Source: Paracamarosporium sp. OC-R06-R3
Lineage: Eukaryota; Ascomycota; Dothideomycetes; Pleosporales; Didymosphaeriaceae
DNA: 64,000 bases
Reading direction: 5' to 3'
Assembly (NCBI GenBank): GCA_019828545.1
Contig: JACVRA010000191.1
Location: forward strand, 24,590 to 88,589
Shown here piece by piece: positions 1 to 10,433 of the stretch. The notes beneath the pieces were generated by a model. It had not been told where the DNA came from. It saw only the letters and a program-made list of their open reading frames with translations, and did not search any database. Numbering within the stretch: position 1 is the first letter of the stretch; every line of letters starts with the position of its first letter. The position numbers and the translations under genes were made by a program.

Positions 1-149
1 TTAGTCTCTGTGGCGTCCCTAGGCCTTGTCGTCATAGGTGTGGCTGACTCCCAATGTTTTCCACATCACGACGATGGTCCTTCCTTTGTTCTAAATTCAC
101 CTAATATCACACCCATACACTTTTAACGTATACTCAGCATACTGTAGCG

Positions 150-1032
150 ATGGGTTGTGGTTCAAGCAAAAACGCAGGGGAGGAAACCGAGCTGGCCCGC
201 CCGGCGCAAACAGGGGGAAATGCACAACAAGGTCCCACACATTCCGAAAGAAACGTAGCACCCGAGCATCAAACTCCCACACAATCCGGCACAACTGAGA
301 AGCCTCCGACAAATCCGGATAATCCCGTTGTGTTCTTTGACATTACTATCGGAGGTTAGTAACTGCCCACAGTCCTACTTGCGTTACAAAACACGACATC
401 TTCGTTCCGTAGCATTACTTACACCGAACGGTGATTCTAAATCGAGAATATCATGCTTTCGAAACACGATTTCCTGCTACCATTACTAACCTGAATGCAT
501 AGGTCGCAATGCGGGTCGCATTCAAATGGAACTGTACCTGGATATCGTTCCTGCGACTTCGGAGAATTTTCGCAGATTCTGTACCGGCGAAGCAGATGGA
601 GGCTACAAAGGTAGCATATTCCATCGCGTGGTAGGTACACTCAAATTTTAACCATATTGCAGTAGCTCAGTCGCACTACAGATTCCATCGTTCATGATAC
701 AGGGTGGTGACTTTATCAACGGTGATGGAACCGGCAGTGCTACTATTTTTGGCAGCGAATCTTTCGACGACGAAAACTTTAACCTCAAACACACTCGTGC
801 GGGACTGCTCAGTATGGCGAATTCAGGCCCCAATACCAACGGCTGTCAATTCTTTATATTAACAGCTATAGCTCCTCATTTGGATGGAAAGCATGTTGTG
901 TTTGGAGATGTGATTGATGGGATGAAGGTGGTGAGGGAAATTGAAAATACTCAGACGGGTCCAGGAGACAGGCCAGTCAAAGAAGTGGTAATCAGTAATT
1001 GCGGGCAAATATCCGGGGCTAAAGTAACGTAA
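150..1032 (+). CDS. Cyclophilin-type peptidyl-prolyl isomerase with lipid-anchor N-terminus
   Basis: Three exons (150-354, 503-630, 682-1032) join in frame to 227 aa. Introns have GTTAGT and GTAGGT donors and AG acceptors. The cyclophilin fold runs from about residue 60 to the end. Visible motifs are the active-site stretch [15 protein letters not shown], the [15 protein letters not shown] core and LDGKHVVFG. Cyclophilins catalyse cis-trans isomerisation of X-Pro bonds. The residue matching the cyclosporin-binding Trp of CypA is His (APHLDGKH), so cyclosporin affinity may be low. The protein opens MGCGSSK, which fits N-myristoylation at Gly2 with palmitoylation at Cys3. A Pro/Gln/Thr-rich, probably disordered linker of about 50 residues follows. 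The membrane anchor is inference; the fold is certain. Confidence 0.93.
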
Positions 1033-1516
1033 AGTGCTGCCGTCCTTTGGTCTATATTACACCTGATAATCTTACCGTACATGAAGAGTTGTATTCTCAT
1101 ATAGGGCGCTGCTCAGCAATTGTCTCGATGCCGAATTCTTTAGTACCATATGTACTTAGCAAGTCATTTAGAAAATGATGCACACGAACTTTGATCAGCA
1201 CTGGAGTCCTAAAGATGCGACGATGATCGACTGTGGCTAACCCACTGCCAAAATATTAGGTTCTTGATATATTACATTATACAAACGCGCATTGGGCCTT
1301 CATAAGTTCCACGCAGTCTCTTCGATCTATCCCGTTTGTATGTGTATTACAGTCATTGGGATGTTAGGTGGGGTTGCTAACTTGGGTTGGCGGGAAGCTG
1401 GAGACTGGCCCCCACGCTGTGCGCCAGCATTGTAATGACGTCACCAATCACTGCTGCCTGTCCTTACACAAAACGCATTGCAAGTCCCTACAGTCACGTC
1501 AATCTACGACTTAGCC
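1033..1516. other. Intergenic
   Basis: About 480 bp between two genes read on the same strand. It holds the cyclophilin 3' end and the presumed promoter of the next gene. I see no gene, structured RNA or repeat. Confidence 0.6.
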
Positions 1517-2798
1517 ATGTCAAGCGATGAGGAGACCGCTCCACCGACGCCAAGTAGTGAAAGAGATGCTCCTGCAACACCAAGCAGCGACGAAAAAGCC
1601 GCTATAACTTCAGAGAGCGAAAAAGCAGCCACGCGAAAGCCTCGAACATTGCCACAGTCCGATGTTCACTTCGCATTCGGGCCGCAGAATTGGTACTGGG
1701 TGCGATGCGGGACCGCTTGGAGATTCGTTCGCTCGAGCCAGAACGATTGGTCCGACATCAAGATAGAAGACCCTTATTGGGCTGCGTTTAAGCACACAAC
1801 AGGATTTTTAATTGGCGGAGAGGACGACGATGGAGATGCTCAGATATGGCACTCTTGGAACGATGGTCATAGTGAGTCAAATATTGCTCTTGCAGGATTC
1901 GGACAATGTACTTATAACTTCAGTGGTTCGAGCTGGTGACGTGGACGAATGTGAGTGCCACTATGTGCTCGTACCCTCGTGAAACTGAGACAGCCAATTA
2001 GTCGTGAAATCTCGTGATGCTTACCAGAAGCTTCATGACTGGCTAGATTCGAAGCAGCTCAAAGATACGTCTTTGAGTATTGGCCCGAACGGCAGTTACT
2101 TCGCTCGTTGCGGGTTATCTTGGATCAGCCATAGACTCCCGAAAGATCTCATGACCAAATTGGAAAGCAACAAGGATAAGTTTACACCAATCCATGTAGC
2201 TCTAGGCATACACGGATCCTGGATCGTGATTTGGTCTGATGGAGATCTGTCCTGGAACCTGCGAAACTCATACCCGAGCCTCTCACTTGATAGTATATTA
2301 ACTGTGGATCGCACCACCGATAGGAAGTTCAACGATCAAGTTATCTTCGCAGCATTAAACCCATACGAAGAAAACAAGTACTTCATTGCACGGGAGAGTG
2401 GCAATATCGCTTACAGCACGAGTTTGCCTTCAAAGAAGGATTCACAACTACTACATCAAATGACAGATAACTATATGCGAATGCGCGCAAAGCGCGATGG
2501 ATCAGTATTCAGCTTCAATTGCACAATTGATGGCAAACCGCGGCAAGTATCTATAACGCCAGATACGTACGAGGACCGAGCGGCGAACACCCTTTCATAC
2601 ATATGGAGGGAGCGCAGAACTCTTTTGATGAAGAAGGAACATGTGGCTCTTATAGGGGCTGGGGCTGCTGCTTCTGGTGTAGTTGCAAAGATTGGCGGAG
2701 CGACACCACTAAAAGCGATGGGCACCGCAGCAGCATTTGGACTAGGAACGACAATAGGCTTGTTTTGTGCAACCTCTTCTAGAATCGGCTCCACATAA
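1517..2798 (+). CDS. Unknown protein with FGP/IGP-type repeats and a glycine-rich C-terminal segment
   Basis: The ATG at 1517 is the first in frame. An in-frame stop at 1937 is removed by a 58-bp intron (1936-1993, weak GTGACG donor, CAG acceptor), giving 407 aa. The N-terminus is Ser/Asp/Pro-rich and probably disordered. Two related units follow: FAFGPQNWYWVRCGTAW at about residue 50 and LSIGPNGSYFARCGLSW at about residue 155. Each is followed by an IGG/WHSW or IHVALGIHGSWIVIW strand pattern, suggesting beta-propeller-like repeats; a third unit (VIFAALNPYEENKYFIA) is weaker. The last 45 residues are rich in Gly and Ala (GAGAAASGVVAKIGGATP) and look like a glycine-zipper membrane segment. Similar repeats occur in uncharacterised fungal proteins, as far as I recall. 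Function is unknown. Confidence 0.7.
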
Positions 2799-3557
2799 AA
2801 ACGGTTCAGATGTCCTTTAATCCATAGAACGGTTAGTTTACTTTGATTCTATTTGATGTGAGTACTGAGGTATTGAAATTAATATGTGTTCATAGTACCA
2901 GAAGCAAACCGCAAGGCGTCAAAAACCAGCATTTCACGTATGACCAAAAGCCCCGATCGTCGTTTACTACTTCTTTCGGCGGTCATTGTGGACAGAGAGG
3001 TAGCGTACTAGGTTAAATCAATCTATACTAGACTGTCAACAATGATGTGGAATTCCATATGCACACATGCGGCTCGGATAGCATAGTAATACGTGATTCA
3101 AATGAAGAATGATAGCCATGGTATATGCTGTGCATTAAATTTATAGGTTAACCCTCCCAGACCTGGTGAGTGACGGATTGGCTGGGTGATCACTAGTTAT
3201 GGTGTAGTTTACTGTGCAGAATGGAAGTTCACGGGTTCCTATGTATCTCGGAGCAGCGGCTTACATCGCCTATGTTCCGCACAGTTCTCAGCACCTCTTA
3301 GCTTTTGGCCAATTGCCAGAGAGGCGGAGACTAAACCAAGGTTCCAACCTTTGACTGGATCTGATTAAATTGCATTTGTATTGACAAGATGTGTGCAAAG
3401 AGGTACTACAGCTAGCGTGGGCGAATCCGTAAAGAAGATAATAGCGGGACTGCGCGCCTAACATACTGACTCAACTAGGGTTCCTTTGCAGAAATTGAAG
3501 CTATCGTACACAGAGAAGTGGCACGAGAGAGTGAAAGGAAAACAGCGCTTCAGAACT
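2799..3557. other. Intergenic between convergent genes
   Basis: About 760 bp between two convergent coding ends. It contains only 3' flanks and short open frames without recognisable similarity. Confidence 0.6.
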
Positions 3558-5471
3558 TTATATCAAGGCCACTCCTGTGAAAGCCCTCTCGTCGGATTGG
3601 TATATCCGTTGTTTATTCGTCCCATCCAAGTTGCAACGGTACAGTGACCCTCCTAAATCAGTCACATACAGATGTCCGCTCATGGTGTCAATTTTCAGCC
3701 CAATAGCCTCGTTGAGATGGCGAACGATAATCTCATATGGCTCTGTATTCTCACCACTGACGATGAGTCCGGTGCTGAAATCAAGCTTGGCTCTGTTGAC
3801 AGAATTGCCCAATGGAAGCTCTCCCCGATCAGTCCAGTAAATCTGGTTAGTCTCCTCGTCGATATCCAAATCTATGGGCTCAGGTAGGTTGCCTTGGAGT
3901 AGCTGAATATCGTCTCGAGGACCATCTCCTCTTGGTGTTTCTATATTTGCGCAAAAGATTCGGCCCTTACCAGATTTTGGGAAGCCCTTCTGAGTCCAAT
4001 AGAACTTTCCCAACTTAGGCGACACTGAAATGCCAACGCACCATTTGGTGACATCCTCGAAGCCTTCCGTCTTCCAGTCTCCGTTACGAATCAGAACCTC
4101 GATGTCACCTCCATCGTAATTGCAACGAAGAACAGACATTCCTTCTCGGTCAGTAAAGTATAGCTTCTTCGAAATTGGTTCCACGACAAGCTGCTTTGGA
4201 GTGTTAGCGACTCCCTTGGGCACGATGCACCTGATCTTAGAGCCGTCCAAATTAGAAGAATACACTTCGCCCGTATCTTTTCCTGGTACTCCCATGCAGG
4301 TCCAAAACATGCGGCCAGCATCGGTATCAACGTCGATTCCATCCGGAAGGCTTTGAGAACCAATCAAAACCTTTGGTGGCGATCCTTTGGCAGAAAACTG
4401 TAACACAGATCCGTCGTAGTTCGAACGCTGTGGAGCGGCCAGGCCAACATCTAGCACGAGCACGTCTGAACGACGAGGATATAAGCCACCCTTATTTGAC
4501 TTGTTTCCCAGCTTTCCCTTTTCAAGGTAGTTTTGGCGCAAAAAGTCGACGGTATTTTTTGATGAGAGACCGCGCTCAGCTATGTAGTGGTCTTCAATGT
4601 TTGCTACCGTGTCCAATCCTACCTCTATTTGCGGGCACTGTTAGAATGGTACTGAAAGATCAAGTATAGTTCCAGCATGACTTACGATCCATCAGTGCAC
4701 AGGGATATGTGTTTCCCTCGATCATTATTGCCTTCCATAGCTCGTCGATCTCGTTCGGCACAGAAACGCCTTCAGCAAGGATTGTCATCACCTCACGCTT
4801 GACAGCGGCCCACAAGCGATTAAAGATGAATCCCGTTGATTCTTTTCGAGCAATGTATGGAACAGTTCCGGCCTCTCGCTGGCGATCTGCAACGAAAGTT
4901 ATTACCGCAGGATCTGTTTCGCCATCGGTCATTAATTCGACGACCATGGTGCTGGGTGGCATATAGTAGTGCGTGTTTAGAACACGAGTCTTGGTAGCAT
5001 TCGAAATTTTAGTAATCATCTCGGATGACTTATATGATGACGAATTAGTGGCGAGGATGGCATCTGGTGCTGCAAGCGTTTCCAGCTCGGCGAACGTATC
5101 AATCTTGAGTTGCAACTTTTCTGGAATAGCCTCGATGACGAGCCACGCATCGGAAACAGTTTTGGTCAGATCTGAGAAAACCTCAATCTTCCCTGGTTGT
5201 ACGGTTCTATTCTGCGCCGCAGGATACGACGAGACATTATCCCGCACATACTCTAGACAGGCGGCTCTGGTCGATGCATCAGGATCACGAACTTTAACAT
5301 TGTATCCGCCTGAAGTCCAACAAGTAGCTGAAAAGTAAGTGTTAGGAGGTTATAAGACACAGGAAATATGGTCCACGCACCTATGCGGCGGCCAAGCACG
5401 CCTGCTCCAAGGATCGCCACGTGACGATTTTGATAGTCCTTTGGTGGTTCCCACGAAGTTCTGCCAGACAT
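3558..5471 (-). CDS. 3-hydroxyacyl-CoA dehydrogenase fused to a YWTD-type beta-propeller
   Basis: Three exons (5381-5471, 4686-5327, 3558-4624) join in frame to 599 aa. Residues 17-200 form a Rossmann NAD-binding domain with GAGVLGRRIA (22-31) and a THYYMPP segment carrying the catalytic-type His. A 3HCDH C-terminal domain follows, with the hallmark DQVGLDTV spanning the second splice junction. From about residue 290 to the end there are six-bladed propeller signatures: FWTCMG, LYFTDREG, FYWTQKG, IYWTDRGE and LYVTDLGG. The N-terminal half should oxidise a 3-hydroxyacyl-CoA or a related hydroxy acid with NAD. The propeller resembles LDL-receptor YWTD/SMP-30 folds and may bind a substrate or act as a lactonase-like module. 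No signal peptide is seen, so it is probably cytosolic. The reading frame across both junctions supports one gene rather than two neighbours. Confidence 0.88.
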
Positions 5472-5864
5472 AATGACGGTGTTGCGAACGATTCGAAAAA
5501 TATCTGAACTCTCAATGCTTTACGGTACATCGTATTAGGCCATCTCAAACGATAAATATCTATGTGAATCTTCCTTTCGCCGAGTTTCCCCCTTACTCCA
5601 AACACCTTCTATTTGTTTAGCGGCGACACATTCGGCCGATGCCTCCATTGGCGTCAGAGCGTCACCGTGCACATCGCTTTAAAATAATGGACCCAAATAC
5701 GTCGACAAGATTCTCTACATCATAGAGGGGCGTTTTTTCAACGAACCAACCAGATCGCCGGGCACCTCGGCCGAGCCGCCAGTTCCGACCCGCCGACACA
5801 GGTACAACCCAGTGATAGGGGTTTTGGAGTAAAAACTTTTCAAATATATTTTAGTAACTAAGAT
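5472..5864. other. Intergenic
   Basis: About 390 bp containing the upstream region of the dehydrogenase fusion and sequence unrelated to the hydrolase remnant beside it. No gene is recognised. Confidence 0.5.
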
Positions 5865-6105
5865 ATGACCTACATTATATATCAATAAGTCTAGGGCAAT
5901 CTGCTCGGCCTTTGTGCCGGCTTCGCTCCAGGCGTCGTACCAGCTCTCAGGATCCGGGTCCTTGATCTTGCTTACTGCCTCGAGAATTTCAGCGATCTCG
6001 CCGCCCTCGAATAGAGCCATGGCGAGGAGTCGCAGGAACTCAAAGTTGAAGAAGGATGACTTGGAGAAGGTGTGAATTTGTCTTTGGAATATGAAGACTC
6101 TCAAA
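5865..6105 (-). pseudogene. N-terminal remnant of an Ayg1/FrsA-type alpha/beta hydrolase
   Basis: The reverse strand encodes FFNFEFLRLLAMALFEGGE followed by IAEILEAVSKIKD, DPESWYDAWSEAG and TKAEQIALD. This matches the start of fungal alpha/beta hydrolases related to Ayg1, which shortens polyketide chains in pigment pathways. Intact members have about 400 residues with a GxSxG nucleophile elbow. Here similarity stops after some 70 residues and the frame runs into unrelated sequence with a stop near 5715. No hydrolase core is found nearby on either strand. I read it as a truncated relic. Exact edges are uncertain because no clear start codon or splice site frames the fragment. Confidence 0.6.
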
Positions 6106-6728
6106 CTGATTTGGAGACTAGAAGTGAAAAAGGAAGATGCCACTGGCTGATTTATTTCAAGTAATAAGGTGAGCAGTGTACGGAAAACCTTTTGTATAGA
6201 CTCATATGCGAATCGTATTGATATGCAATAAAAAATGGTGGCGTCCTGCATTAACCTTTCTTCTACATGCCAGGTTTGTGCTACGCTGAACCCGAATATT
6301 GACGCCGAACCCGATACAATCATCGGCGTTCAGCGATCAACTTCCTTGAAAGGTGAAAATCGAAAATAGCTGGGAGATTTTTTTTTTCTCGGAATGCGAT
6401 GAACGGATATGTTCAGTTTCGGACACAAGTTATGAGCTGATGCAAAATCGTGAGAGTGTCTTAATAGTGGAGGTGTGGGTAACTCAGAATAATCGAAAGT
6501 CATTTAATCCATCAAAGGCGAATACATTTAAAAGTGCTATTTGCGATGGTAAGTTCGATAATTTGTTTTTATTAAAGTATTTCGTGAACAGCTATGAGGT
6601 ATATTGTGATTCCCGTGCCATGACAATGCCATTGAACAATGTGTAGTGAGTGTATCCACTGAACAGACTAGGAAACTGGAGCTCTCCAATTATCGTACAC
6701 AACTTAGCCTAGGAAGTCAAGGAAGAGT
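6106..6728. other. AT-rich intergenic interval
   Basis: About 620 bp, visibly richer in A and T than its neighbours, especially 6350-6650. Its position next to a truncated gene makes repeat-induced mutation or decay possible. Open frames here resemble nothing I recognise. Confidence 0.5.
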
Positions 6729-8752
6729 CTAGACATGGGCTTCTCTATCGTGCTTCACCTTCTTCTTCTCTTCTTCCTCCAGTCGATTTTGCTCCATGGT
6801 ATCGAGTCCTGTCTTGTGAAGCTTGTGCTCTTGAGAGAGTACCTGCTTACTGATTAATAAGCTCAAGAGAAGTGCTACACCAGCAAGTGCAGTGTAAAAT
6901 ATCCATTCAGTGCGTATGCTCGAAGTATACACCTCATTGAGAACGCGTCTCTGGTCATCGGGCAAAGTTGGGATTAGAGTTAGCGCACTCGATGCCTCCC
7001 CACCAATTATCTGTTCGGCTATATCGGGTGGTAAAGCAGCAGTGATCTTGCCCGACTGCTGTGACATGCGGTTTTGGAAGATAACGCCTCCAAAGACGAT
7101 CGACATAGCAGTTGCGATGTCACGAATGAAGAGGAGTACCGTTGTTGCGGCCGCGATATCTGCAGGTTTTGTGAGAGTGAATATGGCCATTATTGGAGCC
7201 TGGAAGACAGGCCCGAGTCCGAGCCCAGATATGAGCTGGTAGATGATGATCCGTGACCAGGATGGAGTAGGCTTGAGGTCAATGTAGAGACCAGTTCCCA
7301 AAAGCATTACTATCAAGCCGATGTAGATAGGTGGTCTGTATCGGCCCGACTTGCTAATGTAGTATCCGCTTAAGCTTGACAAAACGCACAAGGTGATTGC
7401 TACTGGAAGTAGATAGACGCCAGAGAGGACGGGAGTGGCACCAAGGACGCTCTGAAAGTACAGAGGAAGATAGTAAAGGTCGGCAATAAATATGGCCCCG
7501 TGTAGGTATGCGATACCGAAAACGCTGACGTTGGAGATGGACTGGAAAAGTCTTATCGGAACGATGGGATATTTGGCCACCTTCCATTCGACTACAACAA
7601 ATATGCCGAGCGTCACTACCCCAAAGACTATAAGGCAGATGACGATGGCCGAGTCCCAAGGGTATGCAACGCCGCCATAGCCTAGTCCTAGTAAGAACAT
7701 AACGGTTGCGCAGACGAGCAAGAGCGTGCCGAGCCAGTCCATTGCGAGCAAACCCCGGACGATGGGTGTTTTAGGTGTGTGAACCTTGAGGAAGAAGAAG
7801 ACGAATACAGCGGCAAGACCAGCAACGGGGACTGTGAAGAGATGAGCTAAAGTGGTTTCGAATGGTTTCGAAAGGTGTGACATACGATTAATCCAGAAAC
7901 ACCATCTCCAACTGACGAACTGGGCGAAGGCTCCACCAATTATGGGACCAAGCCCGCAGGCCAAACCCCAGGTGACACCGATTATGCCGTAATACTTGCT
8001 TCGTTCACTGTTTTGATGTTAGGCAGACTACTCATGGTGATGCGCATTTGATGGCTTACCGGGGACTGAACGCATCACCAACGACTGTCGCTGACAAGCC
8101 CAATATTCCACCACCGCCTGTACCCTGAATCACTCGTCCGGCAAGGACAGCATGTATGTTAGGGGCAACTGCGCCGATGAGGGAACCGATGAAGAAGACG
8201 AAGATGGCTCCGAGCAGTGCTGGCTTCCGGCCAAAGATGTCGCTAAGAGCACCCCACGGGGGAGCCGAAGCTAGTGTCTGAGTTAGCGCAGGCTGTAGGA
8301 AAAGTGGAATGAGGTCCTACCAGCAGCGGGAAGCAAGTAGGCCGTTCCGATCCAGGCATATTCGACTGGAGTAGCATCAAAGGATTTAGCTATGGTTGGG
8401 ACTGCGGTAGATACGATGGTCTGCAAGAGATGTTAGTACTGGACGTGTCCGTTCGCGCCTTGCAATCCGCAGACGTACCTGTTCAAGGGCCGCTAGGAAT
8501 GTGGGAACCTGTCGTAGAAAAAAGTTAGTTTTTTATTACAGAAGCGGCGCATTGTCTTCCACTCACGCATATGGAAACGACAAGCAAGAAGGCTTCCGTC
8601 TTAGTCAAGCTCTCGGGTTCCTCATTATCTTTTGGCGGCTCTCCTGTGCTGATTTGCTTCTCAATCTCCTTGCCTTCTTCTCTGGGGGGCGGCGAATCGA
8701 TTTCAGGAACTAACTCCAACGGTGCTTCCTTGTTGCTACTATTATTGGTCAT
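6729..8752 (-). CDS. MFS drug:H+ antiporter, DHA2 (14-spanner) type
   Basis: Six exons (8567-8752, 8479-8508, 8321-8420, 8060-8270, 7886-8007, 6729-7831) join in frame to 583 aa. The second exon is only 30 nt (VPTFLAALEQ). Motifs of the DHA2 family include LEQTIVSTAVPTI in TM1, the loop 2-3 motif WGALSDIFGRKP (the GxLaDrxGrkp signature), a GGGGILGLS segment, GPIIGGAFAQFVSWRWCFWI (motif C region) and WINLPVAGLAAV. About 14 hydrophobic segments follow a charged cytosolic N-terminus. Both termini are rich in Lys and Glu. The protein should export small molecules across the plasma or vacuolar membrane using the proton gradient. It lies in the middle of the decayed cluster-like region, so metabolite export or self-protection is a reasonable inference; the substrate is unknown. 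Confidence 0.92.
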
Positions 8753-9216
8753 GGTTAATTTAATGCGGTGCGAGTCTACAATTAGCGCGTGTTTGCGACG
8801 GTCTATTAGGTTGGCAGTGTGCAGAAAATAGTTGACAGTAGAGAGAGAAGAAGGTCAGTGGTGAGGACAATGCCTCGTGCTTGGGGGTTCATATTTGAAT
8901 CTACACACGTGTGGCATCTACGAACGCTGTAGATGTAACCGCCGAAAGCAGTCAACTACTTCCGAACTGCTTTGGTAGTGACTAATCATTCGCCCCATTT
9001 ACTACCGAACGCTACCCTAACCACCTCCGGCTAAGGTGTCGACCAGCCGATAATCACATTACATTGTTCCAAATGGGGTATGGTTTATTGAATAACACCG
9101 AAGGATTGCACACGACCATATGTCCCCAATGCTACTCGCCATTCATGCGTCTGATCAGCGGAGCCTTAGTTGCCTAGCTTGACCATCTTGTCGCACCTAC
9201 AGTCGATAATCACGCA
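8753..9216. other. Intergenic, divergent promoter region
   Basis: About 460 bp between the divergent MFS gene and the EthD pseudogene. No gene or repeat was recognised. Confidence 0.5.
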
Positions 9217-9758
9217 ATGAGTATTAAAGAGCGACTCTTGTGTCTGACCTTGATGTACTACAGAAAGGACGGCTGCTCGGACCGCGACTGTCACGTTTTC
9301 GGGACAATTGCTCACGCAAAGGAAGTCGCAACTCTGCATTCCAGCAAGGGTCTTATTTTGTACCATCAGTTTAGATCAACAGCCTCCTGTTTCGGAATGA
9401 TACTCAAATTGCACTGCACGTAGTCTCAACGAAAGACACACGAGGCGCCCTTGAGCGCTTCAAGAGCAAACCAAGTGCTGAATGGTCAATTGAGGATCAT
9501 GATTTCACCGTCGAACTTTATGTCCGTGATCTTGAAACCCTGTGTACCATCGCATATGATCCGATTCGCCAGACCTTCCCTGAGAAAGAGGCCCCGTATC
9601 TCAGCGAGCGTCACGTGGTCGCGAGTCTCGCCTAAGTCGAAGTCTTTATTCAAGAGGGCCATGTTGTTGGCTCGGGCGAGGACGGAATGTCAGCTTACAA
9701 ATCCTACTTTGAAGAACTTGTCGCGCCAGACGGTCCCCTGAGCAAGATGTTGGAATAA
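9217..9758 (+). pseudogene. Broken EthD-domain protein gene
   Basis: The first part (ATG at 9217) encodes LCLTLMYYRKDGCSDRD and FGTIAHAKEVATLHSSKG, resembling the N-terminus of fungal EthD (dimeric alpha/beta barrel) proteins. The second part, in another frame from about 9440, encodes EDHDFTVELYVRDLETL and APYLSERHVVASLA. There a TAA interrupts the frame where family members read a Trp (LGWVEV). After the stop the frame continues VEVFIQEGHVVGSGEDG and FEELVAPDG to a natural stop at 9756-9758. The frame change between the halves could be an intron, but the internal TAA cannot be spliced out with visible signals. Intact EthD genes often sit in polyketide clusters. Probably no longer functional. 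Confidence 0.65.
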
Positions 9759-10433
9759 GAGGTGCTAGGACTTGAGTTGACATTGCATGTATGCTACAAT
9801 TTCATATCAAACCTATCATGACGAGCAATATACGAAGTGAGTCACGACATGCGAGAACAAAGGTATATCCAATTGCACGTGAAGGTGAGCTGCCCCGGTG
9901 GCTTCGTCCGGCGTTCTATTACATTGCTAAAGTTTTCAACTGTCAAATCAAGCAGTACTGTGTCAGATCCAGAGGGAAACCCTGTTGTTGACGTGATCTT
10001 GTGGGTGAGCTAGCAGGTGATAAGAATTGAGTTATTGTAGGAGCCATAGAGTTGTCTAAAACTATGCCAGAGCAGGGGCTCGAGCTCTAGTCATGCGCTC
10101 TGCTATGGAGCTTTGCTAGCCAATAGACCTTCTTCTAGTCTCCCAATGCTATCAGTTGAAAGAGTGTATACGACAGGGGGGGCAGGGGGATCCAAGCCCA
10201 TACGCAGACTAGTAGTAGTAGTGATGGGGCGGGGTGACGGCACGTGCGGGAGGACCCGATCTTACATAAGCCATGCGCGACTGCGGCTCAGCTCATGTTC
10301 CCTCGTTTTACTATCTCCCTTCCTCCATATACACTTGCACCTCGCGTATACTCATCGCAAACTGATTAAGCCTGCCCCCCCACATTTACGCGTGCCTCTC
10401 ACGGTGTGACACGCTTTCTTTGCCGGCGTCACT
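9759..10433. other. Upstream region of the AflR-type regulator
   Basis: About 675 bp. It contains a G-run near 10175-10190 and no recognisable coding sequence. It presumably holds the regulator's promoter. Confidence 0.5.
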
